64,000 nucleotides of DNA, from the NCBI GenBank assembly GCA_017619445.1, contig JAFZSI010000044.1, positions 1 through 64,000 of the forward strand, written 5' to 3'. The stretch is from Prevotella sp. Its GTDB lineage: Bacteria > Bacteroidota > Bacteroidia > Bacteroidales > Bacteroidaceae. This document shows, piece by piece, positions 45,956-56,809 of the stretch. The position numbers and the translations under genes were made by a program. The notes beneath the pieces were generated by a model that had not been told where the DNA came from, ran no database searches, and saw only the letters and a program-made list of their open reading frames with translations. Each line of letters begins with the position of its first letter. The stretch's first letter is position 1.

Positions 45956-47298
45956 GCTTGTGGTGCTTTGTTCCTGTTGGCCAGTTCTTTCAGTTTGTCC
46001 TTGCCTTTGAAGGCAAACACCCAAATCAGGAATCCTGCGATGGCCAGCAATGCAATGGCCAGCAACGGACGGTAGAATATCCAGGCAATGGCAATGATGA
46101 TGAGCGACCATGCCACACCAACGACGTTGCAAACCAGGTTGACGCCCCATCCGATGATGTTGGCCACAAACGGAATGACTTTGAGCACGGTTTCCAGGAT
46201 GCCGAAGATGCCGCGCAAGCCGCCGCAAATCATCATGATGCCAAGGATGCGCAGTATCCACATCCACATGTGGTTGGAGGCGTGTCCACTCTCATACATT
46301 TCTTCGGCAGTCTTGTGTCCCATAGAAAGTGCCTGGAATGTCTTGCCATTCTTTGCCTTGTATTGAGCGAATGTCTGTCCGGCCACCTTGGCAATGATGC
46401 TCACGTCGGCGGGCATGGTCTTCGTGAATGTGATGCGCACATCGCCCACCTGTGGCGAAGCTGGTGTTTCGCCGAAATAAATCTGGTTGCCGTTCAGGTG
46501 TACATAGTCCAAGTCTTTCTTGTTGGGTGCGTCAGCAATTACAGTGTCCTTGGCCAGTGTGTCGTTGGCCTCGGTGGTCAACTTGCCAGTGGCCACAGCC
46601 TGTTTCACTTTTTCTGTCACCAGGTCGCCGATGGCTTTCTTTCCGCTGTTGCGCACGAAGATGCGCTCGCACTCGCGGTTCCATTCCTCCAGCTGTTTCT
46701 GGTCTATCTGCAGCTCAATGGGCTGACTGTTGCTGATGGCTCCTATCTGGTAATCGTTCATCTTGTAGGCACCAAACATCACGTTCTCCGCTTTCAGCCT
46801 CAGGTTGTCCGACTGTTTCATCGTGAAGTTCTTGTTCTGATAGGCTGGGTCGTGGAATGACTCAGAGCTTTGCGGCCTTGAGGTCCACTCCTTGGTGTAA
46901 GTGTAGGTCGTAACCGTTTCCTGTTTTCCACCCAGTTTGTCTTTCGACTGGCTGCTGGCGTGCTCCACCCACTGGAAATATTCCACGTGGCGCTCTAATC
47001 CGATGGCCTGTGCACCCACGTTGAAGTCGGGGTCGATAAGTGAGTCGGTGGTGTTGGCGAATGCCGATGCGTGAACGAGTTTTCCCTCAAATTCGGGGTC
47101 GATTTTCGACACGTCTTCCATCTCAACCGTCACACCCTCGGCTTCGTTGAGCATTTTGTCGGTTTTCACTGCGCGTCCTTCGTTCCACCAAAGCAGGGCT
47201 GTGCCTGCCAAGAAGAGCAGGAATCCGGTGCCGATGCCGCCGAACGAGTTTTTCAGTCGGGTTCCGTAGCCCGTTGTTGTTGTTTCTTGATAAGCCAT
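45952..47298 (-). CDS. TMEM43 family membrane protein
   Basis: A 448-aa protein related to the TMEM43/LUMA family. One membrane segment lies near the N-terminus (GIGTGFLLFLAGTALLWWNE, followed by GRAV), then a large extracytoplasmic domain (residues ~45-330) and about three to four hydrophobic segments at the C-terminus. KRPxx-like signatures cannot be verified, but GTALLWWNEGRAV and the topology fit the family well. First gene of a five-gene envelope operon with a -7 box at 47393-47400. The bacterial function is not known. Confidence 0.83.
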   Translation of the reverse strand: MAYQETTTTGYGTRLKNSFGGIGTGFLLFLAGTALLWWNEGRAVKTDKMLNEAEGVTVEMEDVSKIDPEFEGKLVHASAFANTTDSLIDPDFNVGAQAIGLERHVEYFQWVEHASSQSKDKLGGKQETVTTYTYTKEWTSRPQSSESFHDPAYQNKNFTMKQSDNLRLKAENVMFGAYKMNDYQIGAISNSQPIELQIDQKQLEEWNRECERIFVRNSGKKAIGDLVTEKVKQAVATGKLTTEANDTLAKDTVIADAPNKKDLDYVHLNGNQIYFGETPASPQVGDVRITFTKTMPADVSIIAKVAGQTFAQYKAKNGKTFQALSMGHKTAEEMYESGHASNHMWMWILRILGIMMICGGLRGIFGILETVLKVIPFVANIIGWGVNLVCNVVGVAWSLIIIAIAWIFYRPLLAIALLAIAGFLIWVFAFKGKDKLKELANRNKAPQA

Positions 47299-47392
47299 AA
47301 TTGTTTTTAGTTTTAGTTATTTTTTGTTGTTATGATGTTTCGTTGGTTTCGTTTTTCAGATATAAATCCTTTTTCTTTTATGTTACCGAGTG

Positions 47393-47400
47393 CAAAGATA
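47393..47400 (-). promoter_or_regulatory. -7 box TATCTTTG of the TMEM43 operon
   Basis: The minus strand reads TATCTTTGC about 95 bp upstream of the start. Confidence 0.65.
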
Positions 47401-47503
47401 CAACGAAAAACGTGTTTCTCAGTATTCAATTTTAATCAAAATGTATTCATTTTTAATCAAAAAAGCCCAAAAACCGTTATTTTTGGGCATAATTGTGCGT
47501 GTT

Positions 47504-49249
47504 TTAGGATTTTTGTTCCCCGTGCTGGTATTCCGAGGGACTTACGCCGAACACGCGTCTGAAAGCGCGGGCAAAGTTGGAACTGTCGTCAAATCCGCAC
47601 CTCATGGCCACGTCTGCAATGCTCAGGTCGCTTTGCGTGTCTATCAAGTGGCGCGCTTCCTGCAGTCTGATTTTCAGAAGATAGTTGGCGGGTGTCTCGC
47701 CAGTGATTTTGGTGATACGCCGCCGCAGGTTGCTGGCGCTCATGCACATCTGGGCAGCCATGTCGTCGAAATCCACCTTGCCTTCTGCCATCTGTTTGTG
47801 AGAGATTGTGATGATGCGGTCGATGAACTGCTTTTCTTCGTCCGCGAGCTGGTCTTTGTTGCTGCGGTTGCTGGCAATGATGTTGGCATACTTCTCCTTC
47901 AGCTGCCTCTGTTGCTGGCGTAGCTGGTCAATATGCTGGGCCATGCGGCTGTTTTCCTTACGGCTACCTTTATAACGGCGGCGGAACACATAGATCAACA
48001 CACCTATAATAATAATGAGTGCCAGCACCGTTGCCAGGGCTGTCATCATTACGCGCCGTTTTTGCTGTCTTTGCAACTCGTTGTCCTCCTGTAGCTGCTC
48101 GTTACCGTACTGTGCGTTGTACTTCGAGAGCACTTCGCCCGTCTCGCGGTCGTAGATGGAATCTTTCAGTTCGTTGTAGCGCTCTATATGCCGCATGGCA
48201 GCCTGTGGGTCGCTGTCTTTCAGCGCGTTATAAAGTCCCTTTCGCGCATTACTTTCGTTATACAGGTCGCCCTGTGCAATGTGCAGTTGCAATGCTTCGG
48301 TGAAACATTTTGCCGCCTCGCTGTTCTTCTGCTCCTTGAGCAGCAGCTCGCCCATCTGGTTCAGACAGATGGCCAGCGAGTGTTTGTTGCTGTCGCTTCT
48401 GAGTGCGGGAATGGCCTTCTCCAAAGCTTCTTTGGCTTCTTTGTCGTGGTGAAGTGCCATGTGTGCGGCTGCCATTTGCGACAGGCGTATGGCTGCTTTG
48501 CCCTTGCGGCCCAATTGTTCTTCAAGTGCATAGCCCTGACGCGCATATTCCAGCGCCTTGTCGGCATTGCCCATTTGCTGGTATATCTCCGAAGCCATGC
48601 CCAAAATGACAGCTTGCCGCTGCAGGTTGTTAGTTTTCTTGCTGGCATTAATGGCCCGGACAATATATTTCTCGGCCTCGCGTGGCTGTCGGGCACCCAG
48701 ATAGATGCCGGCCAGCGTGTTGAGCGACGAGCTGATGCGGTCGTTGTCGCCGCTGTGCTGATCCAGTTTGTAAAGCTCCTTGGCATAGTCGGCTGCCTGT
48801 TTCCATTCGCCTTTGCGGAAGTGGCAGGCCGAGAGCAGGGCCAGACAGTCGGCGGCCATGTCGGGGTCTTTGCTGGCTCGGCAAAGCGGCAGTGCACGTG
48901 TGGCCAGCCTGATGGCACGGTCGGCCTGCTGCTGCTCGTTGTAGAGATACTCAGCGGCCCAGTAGTCGGTCATCATGCGCAGCGAGTCGGCCGCGATGCC
49001 GGCCTTGAACTGAATAGGGGTGTCGGTGAATTTTGCCTTGTCGAGAAAAAGAAACAAGGCGTTGGCGGCAGAGATTTGAGCGTTGAGATTTGAGGTCTGA
49101 GATTTGCCGTTGGCATCCTCGTAAGCTTTCAGCAGACGGTCGAACTCGGTTTCGCCCGCGGCCGCGCGCATCGTTCCCGCCATCAGAAGCATGATGGCGA
49201 ACAAACAGTATGCAGTCAGTTTGCCGTAGTAGTGCTTGCTAAAAACCAT
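47504..49249 (-). CDS. TPR-containing membrane-bound AraC-type regulator
   Basis: A 581-aa protein: N-terminal signal or anchor (HYYGKLTAYCLFAIMLLMAG), a periplasmic array of TPR repeats (residues ~70-390), a membrane helix (TALATVLALIIIIGVLIYVF), a basic coiled linker, and a C-terminal AraC/HTH_18 domain with DFDDMAAQMCMSASNLRRRI and SIADVAMRCGFDDSSNFARA. This is a one-protein sensor-regulator architecture known in Prevotella and Bacteroides. I chose ATG 49249; an in-frame ATG at 49318 adds 23 basic residues. The target is unknown; the TMEM43 operon just downstream is a candidate. Confidence 0.88.
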   Translation of the reverse strand: MVFSKHYYGKLTAYCLFAIMLLMAGTMRAAAGETEFDRLLKAYEDANGKSQTSNLNAQISAANALFLFLDKAKFTDTPIQFKAGIAADSLRMMTDYWAAEYLYNEQQQADRAIRLATRALPLCRASKDPDMAADCLALLSACHFRKGEWKQAADYAKELYKLDQHSGDNDRISSSLNTLAGIYLGARQPREAEKYIVRAINASKKTNNLQRQAVILGMASEIYQQMGNADKALEYARQGYALEEQLGRKGKAAIRLSQMAAAHMALHHDKEAKEALEKAIPALRSDSNKHSLAICLNQMGELLLKEQKNSEAAKCFTEALQLHIAQGDLYNESNARKGLYNALKDSDPQAAMRHIERYNELKDSIYDRETGEVLSKYNAQYGNEQLQEDNELQRQQKRRVMMTALATVLALIIIIGVLIYVFRRRYKGSRKENSRMAQHIDQLRQQQRQLKEKYANIIASNRSNKDQLADEEKQFIDRIITISHKQMAEGKVDFDDMAAQMCMSASNLRRRITKITGETPANYLLKIRLQEARHLIDTQSDLSIADVAMRCGFDDSSNFARAFRRVFGVSPSEYQHGEQKS

Positions 49250-49337
49250 TCTTCTCGTCCGTTCTGTGGTTAATGCCTGTACTGTCAAATCCGTTGGCTT
49301 TGGTTTCCCTTTGGCCAACTTCCGTTTTTAGTAGATG

Positions 49338-49345
49338 CAAAGATA
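49338..49345 (-). promoter_or_regulatory. -7 box TATCTTTG of the TPR/AraC regulator
   Basis: The minus strand reads TATCTTTGC, about 20 bp before the upstream ATG and 90 bp before the chosen one. Confidence 0.65.
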
Positions 49346-49509
49346 CGACATTTTTTTCTATTTGTTAGTCCTTTTGATGTTTTTTTCAAAAATTTCGTTT
49401 TGTTAGTGATAAATCCGCTGTGGGTCTTCAGCAGGTTCCCGCCTCCTTTTCTCGTCTCATTCGTGCTTTCCGAGCCAATAACTATGTCCCTTATGAATCT
49501 GCCGCCACG

Positions 49510-49815
49510 AATCCCCAAAACACACTTTAGAATTAATCCTGAATTATCTAGAAAATTTGCAGCTAAAGTGCCCGTTTGTTTCCGTAAACCGCAGTTCTGT
49601 TCTCATGAAGCAAGGATTTACGATTTCAATGCATAGGGCTGTTCCCGTAAAGCGTGGACTTACATCCAAATTTTCTAGAAAATTTCATCGTAAACCTGCG
49701 CTTTACAATTCCAAAGTGCAGGTTTATTTCCGTAAAGCATAGCGTTGTTTTCGTAAAGCATTGCTTTGGAAAAACAACTCGCCGTGGGAGTTTTGAATTT
49801 TGTAGAGAATTTCGG
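49510..49815. repeat. TCTAGA-palindrome array E
   Basis: The largest array, in the 640-bp region 49319-49958 between diverging genes. TCTAGA palindromes lie at 49547 and 49674, with a degenerate TGTAGA near 49801. Between them are units such as TTTCCGTAAACCGCAG, CCCGTAAAGCGTGGAC and TTTCCGTAAAGCATAGCG. The rest of the gap is AT-rich promoter sequence. Confidence 0.8.
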
Positions 49816-49837
49816 CGCAATTAATTGCCTTAAAATT

Positions 49838-49867
49838 TTTGTTTCTGAATTTATTTTGCTAAGTTTG
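49838..49867 (+). promoter_or_regulatory. Nudix gene promoter (TTTG - 18 nt - TAAGTTTG)
   Basis: TTTG at 49838-49841 and TAAGTTTG at 49860-49867, followed by C, match the Bacteroidota consensus; the leader would be about 85 nt. Confidence 0.7.
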
Positions 49868-49958
49868 CAAAATAAAACAGCAAACCCCGCCCTGCAACAT
49901 AACCACAGGGCTCAACAAGACAAAGAAAAACATAGCAAACCATAAAAAACCACACACC

Positions 49959-50357
49959 ATGGAAAAGAAACACTATCAGGTTGTTGCTGCCGTCGTGGAA
50001 CAAGACGGCAAATATCTCTGCATGCAGCGTTGCCGCTCAAAGTACATGTACATTTCCGAGCACTGGGAGTTTCCCGGCGGACAGGTTGAGGAGGGCGAGA
50101 GCCACCACGAGACCTTGGTGCGCGAGATAAAAGAGGAAATGGACTGGGACATCTACGTAGGGGCCCTCATCGGCACCGTGGAGCACGAGTATGACGATTT
50201 CTGCATTACGCTTACGGCCTACCGCTGCAAGGGTGGCGACGGTGAGTTCAAATTGCTGGACCACCTTGACTACCAATGGCTTGCTGCCGACGAACTGAAA
50301 ACGCTCAAGTGGACGGCTGCCGACGAGAAACTGATTGACGAGTTTCTTGTCAAATGA
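49959..50357 (+). CDS. Nudix hydrolase, MutT-like (d)NTP pyrophosphohydrolase
   Basis: A 132-aa protein with a complete Nudix box, GGQVEEGESHHETLVREIKE plus EM, near residues 40-61. MEKKHYQVVAAVVEQDGKYL and the YQWLAADELKTLKW C-terminus resemble MutT/8-oxo-dGTP diphosphatases and related CTP pyrophosphohydrolases. Likely role: cleaning the nucleotide pool. It is a single gene with its own promoter and a strong terminator starting at its stop codon. Confidence 0.9.
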   Translation: MEKKHYQVVAAVVEQDGKYLCMQRCRSKYMYISEHWEFPGGQVEEGESHHETLVREIKEEMDWDIYVGALIGTVEHEYDDFCITLTAYRCKGGDGEFKLLDHLDYQWLAADELKTLKWTAADEKLIDEFLVK

Positions 50358-50408
50358 ATAAAGAGGGGGAGAACATCTGTTCAGCAGACGATTCTCCCCC
50401 TCTTTATT
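50357..50408. terminator. Strong terminator after the Nudix gene
   Basis: A 17-bp perfect stem AATAAAGAGGGGGAGAA (50357-50373) / TTCTCCCCCTCTTTATT (50392-50408) with an 18-nt loop. The arm includes the last base of the stop codon. Confidence 0.9.
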
Positions 50409-50443
50409 CGGTATTCCTCGAGTTCCAACTTATATTATTCACG

Positions 50444-50602
50444 GGAGTTATCGGGAGGAGTGCCTTGAGGAAAGCGAAAAATATGAATTCTGCGAATTCA
50501 TTGGGAGTTAGCGGAAGTTAACGGACAACAGTCCTCCTAATGTCCGTTAACTCCTACAGCGGTCGCAGACCGCGATAACTTCAGTTAACTCCCGATAACT
50601 CC
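50444..50602. repeat. Nested palindromic GTTAACTCC repeat element
   Basis: Termini GGAGTTATCGGGAG (50444-50457) and CTCCCGATAACTCC (50589-50602) are exact inverted repeats. Inside are GGAGTTAGCGGAAGTTAACG, GTCCGTTAACTCC and the hairpin CGGTC-GCA-GACCG. Units match those at 100-150 and 11740-11785. The 258-bp gap 50358-50615 has no gene. Confidence 0.8.
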
Positions 50603-50615
50603 ATAAATAATCAGG

Positions 50616-51287
50616 CTAATAATAGATGGTGCACGTGCCGCCGTCGCTGTCGCAGTACTGCCGCAGCAACTGCTGAATGAAGGCGGCATTGGCGCGCACC
50701 TGCTCCTCGTTGCCGTCGTATCCGTTGACGAGGGTGAGCAGATGCGTGGTTTCGAGCGTGATTTTGGTGCGCTCGTTGTCGCTTGTGGGTGTTCCAACTC
50801 CACCCTCTGCATCGCGATAGACGGGCATGCCCTCGATGTTGATGAGTCCGCGGCCAATACCGTCGTATGGCTCTCCGTTGCGGCCAATGCCCAGCGTGAG
50901 CGTGTCGCCAAAGAACTTGTCGGCATCAAAGCCGCCGATGCTATAGCCGAAACGCATGCTTGCCAGATTAATGAGGTCCACCAGCGTGTCAATCTGATAG
51001 AGTTCCTTGCCTTGCAACACGCGGCGGATGAGTGCCTCGGCCGACGGGCGGTAGCGGCTGGGATCCTTGCCGCAGGCCTTATACACGCGGCGCGTGGACG
51101 TTATGCCGGGTATCTGCTCCTTGATGCTGGTGGTGTCAAGTTCGTTGCAGTATTTCTCCACCAATGCGTTGATGTCGCGCCACAGTTCGGGGCAGAACGG
51201 CGTGTTTTTTACTTGCGCCTCGACGGCTGCGCCCACAAACCTGGGGCACACCGTCTCTATCTCGTTCGATACTATTATTTTTATCAT
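50616..51287 (-). CDS. B3/B4 (tRNA-editing-type) domain protein
   Basis: A 223-aa protein resembling the stand-alone B3/B4 domain of phenylalanyl-tRNA synthetase beta: TSTRRVYKACGKDPSRYRPS, EALIRRVLQGKELYQIDTLV, DLINLASMRFGYSIGGFDAD. Such proteins may edit mischarged tRNA or bind amino acids; the exact activity is unknown. It ends in TCTIYY. It lies 12 bp after ligA on the same strand, so co-transcription is likely. Confidence 0.85.
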   Translation of the reverse strand: MIKIIVSNEIETVCPRFVGAAVEAQVKNTPFCPELWRDINALVEKYCNELDTTSIKEQIPGITSTRRVYKACGKDPSRYRPSAEALIRRVLQGKELYQIDTLVDLINLASMRFGYSIGGFDADKFFGDTLTLGIGRNGEPYDGIGRGLINIEGMPVYRDAEGGVGTPTSDNERTKITLETTHLLTLVNGYDGNEEQVRANAAFIQQLLRQYCDSDGGTCTIYY

Positions 51288-51299
51288 ATTCTTCGTTTT

Positions 51300-53486
<2,187 letters not shown>

Positions 53487-53489
53487 TTA

Positions 53490-53558
53490 TTTACTCAAAG
53501 CATAGAACGAGGTTCCTAAATGCCCACTTTGGCCACAAATTTTCTAGAAAATTTGGTT
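53490..53558. repeat. TCTAGA-palindrome array F
   Basis: ACTCAAAGCATAGAACG, then CAAATTTTCTAGAAAATTTG (TCTAGA at 53543). On the minus strand the palindrome starts about 6 bp beyond the SDR stop codon. The remainder of 53319-53489 holds only the ligA promoter and AT-rich sequence. Confidence 0.8.
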
Positions 53559-54290
53559 CTATAGTTTGAAGTGCCGCCAGAGGCATCGGGGAATACGGCG
53601 CCAGAATGCGGTGATGATGCGCCAACGCCAGTCGATGACGCGCGTGTGGCGGCGTTTCTCAATGGAAGAAACCATCTCTCGGGCCACTCGTTCGGGGCGC
53701 AGCATGAGGGGATAGTGGAAATTGTCGTTCAGCAGGTCGGTGTCAACAAAGCCGGGCCGCAGGTCGGTGAAGCGGATGTTCAGCCGGCGGGCGTTGGCAA
53801 GCTGCTCTAAAGACTGCAGATAGGTGTTCTGGAATGCCTTGGTGGCCGAGTAGGAGGGCGCGGGGCCAAGTCCTTTGGTTCCGGCGATGGATGTGATGGC
53901 GGCAATGTGTCCCCCGCCGTTTTGGGCGAAATGGTTGAAGGCCGTATCCACCATTCTTGTGAATCCCATGGCGTTGGTGCTCACGGTGTTGGTCTCGATT
54001 TCAGGTTCCAGTTGTCGGTTCTGCTTGCCGATGCCCGATGCGTGGAAGTAGAGGTCCATGCCTCCGAGTTCAGTAATGAGCTGTTGGAGCAGCTGTGGCG
54101 CGTCTTCTTGGGTGATGTCAATGGTTTTCACCTTCACTTGCTGCGGATGTTCGTTCTGAAGTTCAAGGAGTTTTTCCTGTCGGCGGGCGGCAATGCCCAC
54201 TGTCCAGCCTTTGGCGATGAGCAGGCGTGCCACTTCGCGCCCAATGCCCGACGATGCTCCCACAATGATGGCTTTCTTCTGTGTGTTCAT
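53559..54290 (-). CDS. SDR-family NAD(P)-dependent oxidoreductase
   Basis: A 243-aa short-chain dehydrogenase. The cofactor loop is AIIVGASSGIGREVARLL, HASGIGKQN supplies the conserved NAG-like turn, and the catalytic Ser/Tyr/Lys lie in AAITSIAGTKGLGPAPSYSA followed by TK. The C-terminus RRHTRVIDWRWRIITAFWRR is basic and amphipathic, typical of DltE/YdfG-like SDRs near membranes. Substrate unknown. It starts 5 bp downstream of the MFS gene's stop on the same strand. Confidence 0.9.
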   Translation of the reverse strand: MNTQKKAIIVGASSGIGREVARLLIAKGWTVGIAARRQEKLLELQNEHPQQVKVKTIDITQEDAPQLLQQLITELGGMDLYFHASGIGKQNRQLEPEIETNTVSTNAMGFTRMVDTAFNHFAQNGGGHIAAITSIAGTKGLGPAPSYSATKAFQNTYLQSLEQLANARRLNIRFTDLRPGFVDTDLLNDNFHYPLMLRPERVAREMVSSIEKRRHTRVIDWRWRIITAFWRRIPRCLWRHFKL

Positions 54291-54295
54291 ACGAT

Positions 54296-55480
54296 TTATT
54301 TAACGTTCAAATTGGTTCTGCGGTTGAGGAAGAAACGCCGGGTGCGCACAAAGAAGAGCGCTACGCCCACGGCGTTGGCCGCGGCCACGGTCCAGAAGGC
54401 TGCCGCGTAGCCCAAATGCTCGGCAATGATGCCTCCGAGCAGTATGCCCAGGCCCATGCCGATGTCCCATGAGATAAGGATGGTGCTGTTGGCCGTGCCA
54501 CGTTCGTTGTCGTTGGCCACGTTGATGGTCATGTTCTGGAAGGCTGGCCACAGATGGCCGTTGCCCAGTCCGATGAGTAGTGCCGAGCCGTAATAGCCCA
54601 CCATGTTGGGGCAGAGGATGAACAGGATGTAGCCCGCCAGCGATATAACCAGGCCCGTACCGGCGTTGTAGGTGAGTCGGCCTTTGCGCAGCGCGCTGCT
54701 GCCTTGCAGACGCGAGAGAATGAGTCCCACGGAACAGAGCAGGAAATAGGTGCCGGTGCCGCTTGTGATGCCCAAAGTTTCTTTGCTGTAGATGGCGAGA
54801 TAGTTGCTGAGCACTCCGAAGCAGAAACCGCAGAACACCATGTTGGCCCCGATGAGCCATCCTTTGAGCAGGAAAAAACGGTTGAGGGAAATTTTCTGTT
54901 TGTTTACAACACTGTCTCGGTGTTCCATCCTGATGGTCGAATCAACAGCCAGTCCTATGCAAGCTACGATAAGTGCCAGCCAGAACAATAGGTCGAAACT
55001 GTTGCTCCAACGGTAGATGAAAATGCCCACGGTAGGTGCCAGGGCCATAGCAAGATTGTTGCCCAGTCCGTAGTAGCCAATGCCCTCGTTGCGGCGGCTT
55101 GGTGGCAGCACATCAATGGCCACGGTGGTATTGGCCACGGTAATTGCGCCGAAAGGGCCACCGTGCAGGGTGCGCACAATGGTGAACAGCAGCAGAGTAG
55201 AGGCTGCCAGATAGCCGGCAAAGAATATGGCAAAAAGTGCGAAACAAATCATCAGCACCGTTTTGCGGGGAAAGGTGTCAACAACGTAACCGCTGAAGGG
55301 CCGCATCAGCAGTGCGGTGATGGTATAGCCCGAAAGTACCAGTCCTATGACATCCTTGGTGGCATGGAAATGCTCGCTCAGGTAGAGTGGCAGCAAGGGT
55401 GTGAGCACGTAGAAGGCGAAAAACAGCGTGAAATTGGCTGTCATCACCTTGATATAATTGCTGTTCCAGAGCTTTTCCAT
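54296..55480 (-). CDS. MFS transporter
   Basis: A 394-aa protein with 12 predicted membrane helices. It begins MEKLWNSNYIKVMTANFTLF and has the loop 2-3 motif GYVVDTFPRKTVLM, a G-x-x-x-D-R/K-type MFS signature. It resembles the YfcJ/YhhS-type efflux branch; substrate unknown. It is immediately upstream of the SDR gene, suggesting paired export and reduction of a small molecule, but this is only positional. Confidence 0.9.
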   Translation of the reverse strand: MEKLWNSNYIKVMTANFTLFFAFYVLTPLLPLYLSEHFHATKDVIGLVLSGYTITALLMRPFSGYVVDTFPRKTVLMICFALFAIFFAGYLAASTLLLFTIVRTLHGGPFGAITVANTTVAIDVLPPSRRNEGIGYYGLGNNLAMALAPTVGIFIYRWSNSFDLLFWLALIVACIGLAVDSTIRMEHRDSVVNKQKISLNRFFLLKGWLIGANMVFCGFCFGVLSNYLAIYSKETLGITSGTGTYFLLCSVGLILSRLQGSSALRKGRLTYNAGTGLVISLAGYILFILCPNMVGYYGSALLIGLGNGHLWPAFQNMTINVANDNERGTANSTILISWDIGMGLGILLGGIIAEHLGYAAAFWTVAAANAVGVALFFVRTRRFFLNRRTNLNVK

Positions 55481-55499
55481 TGTTGATGTAGTTCAGAAT

Positions 55500-55645
55500 T
55501 GCAAGTTACGAGTTCAGAGTTATGATTACTTTTTGTAGTACCGAGTTCATAATTACGAATTCAGAGTTATGATTACTTCTCAAATGGAAAAGGAAATCAT
55601 AACTCTGAACTCTTAACTTGTAGTTCTGAACTTGTAAGTATAAGA
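55500..55645. repeat. Palindromic ACGAGTTCAGAG repeat (copy 2)
   Basis: The 25-nt stretch at 55504-55528 matches 26009-26033 at 24 of 25 positions. TTCAGAGTTATGATT (55560-55574) is matched, inverted, at 55595-55609. It fills the 166-bp gap between pheS and the MFS gene. Confidence 0.8.
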
Positions 55646-55646
55646 G

Positions 55647-56705
55647 TTAGTTCGCGGCCTCGAACTCCTCAAGGAAGCGAGTGTCGTTTTCGGAGAACAG
55701 GCGCAAATCGCTGACGCGGTATTTCAGGTTGGCAATGCGCTCAACGCCCATGCCGAAGGCATAGCCGCTGTAGATGCTGCTGTCGATGCCACACAGCTCG
55801 AGCACGTTGGGATCGACCATGCCGCAGCCCAGAATCTCCACCCAGCCGGTGTGTTTGCAGAATCCGCAGCCTTCGCCACCGCAGATGAAGCACGAAATGT
55901 CCATCTCGGCACTGGGTTCGGTGAATGGGAAGTAGCTGGGACGCAGGCGTATCTTGGTATCTGCGCCAAACATTTCGCGGGCAAACGAAAGGAGCACCTG
56001 TTTAAGGTCGGTGAAGCTGACGTTTTTGTCGATATAAAGTCCCTCAACCTGATGGAAGAAGCAATGCGCGCGCGCTGTGATGGCCTCGTTGCGATAGACG
56101 CGGCCCGGACAAATCACGCGGATGGGCTCGGTAAGCTTGCCGTCTTCGGTGTGCATGCGTTCCATGACGCGTGCCTGCACGCTGGAGGTGTGGGAGCGCA
56201 GCAAAATGTTCTTGGTCACGTCGTTGGGGTGCTCGCTTACGAAGAAGGTGTCCTGCATGTCGCGTGCGGGATGGTCGGCGGCAAAGTTCATCTTGGTGAA
56301 GATGTGGTTGTCGTCCTCCACTTCAGGTCCGTCGGCCAGGACGAATCCCATGCGCGAGAAGATGTCGATGATTTCGTTTTTGACGATGGTCAGCGGGTGG
56401 CGTGTGCCGAGCTCTATGGGGTAGGCCGAGCGTGTCAGGTCGATATTGTCGGCCTGTGCCTCGCTGGTTTCCAGCTGTTCGCGGAGTGAATTGATTTTAT
56501 CGAAAGTGAATTGCTTGAGTTCGTTGATGCGAATGCCGACGGTTTTTTTCTGTTCGGCAGCAACATTGCGGAAATCGTTCATCAGCGCGTTGAGTTCTCC
56601 CTTTTTGCTGAGGTATTTCAGTCTCAGGTTCTCAATATCTTCGGCATTTGCAGCCTTCAGCTCGCTCACTTCTTTCAGCAGGGCTTCAATCTTTTCGAGT
56701 ATCAT
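55647..56705 (-). CDS. pheS: Phenylalanine--tRNA ligase alpha subunit
   Basis: A 352-aa class II synthetase subunit. The N-terminal coiled coil (residues 1-90) contains LRLKYLSKKGELNALM. Catalytic motifs include DGPEVEDDNHIFTKMNFAAD, LLRSHTSSVQARVMERM, the ATP-site HCFFHQVEGLYID and GYAFGMGVERIANLKY. A Cys cluster, CFICGGEGCGFCKHTGW, probably binds zinc, as in many bacterial PheS. pheT is not adjacent. -7 box at 56754-56761. Confidence 0.97.
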   Translation of the reverse strand: MILEKIEALLKEVSELKAANAEDIENLRLKYLSKKGELNALMNDFRNVAAEQKKTVGIRINELKQFTFDKINSLREQLETSEAQADNIDLTRSAYPIELGTRHPLTIVKNEIIDIFSRMGFVLADGPEVEDDNHIFTKMNFAADHPARDMQDTFFVSEHPNDVTKNILLRSHTSSVQARVMERMHTEDGKLTEPIRVICPGRVYRNEAITARAHCFFHQVEGLYIDKNVSFTDLKQVLLSFAREMFGADTKIRLRPSYFPFTEPSAEMDISCFICGGEGCGFCKHTGWVEILGCGMVDPNVLELCGIDSSIYSGYAFGMGVERIANLKYRVSDLRLFSENDTRFLEEFEAAN

Positions 56706-56753
56706 GTTGTTCTAAAAAGTGTTTATTTCTTGTCTTTGGTGGGAAATTTGATG

Positions 56754-56761
56754 CAAAGGTA
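56754..56761 (-). promoter_or_regulatory. pheS -7 box TACCTTTG
   Basis: The minus strand reads TACCTTTGC 49 bp before the start. Confidence 0.65.
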
Positions 56762-56809
56762 AATATTTTTGTGAAATTATGGAGCATAAATCAAAAATAA
56801 GTTGTAATT

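Noticed and set aside
49510..49815. Small frames in array E (and D, G) with recurring FSRKF peptides
   Set aside because: The repeated peptides simply translate the 21-bp DNA units; both strands and several frames give similar products, and no start context is consistent.
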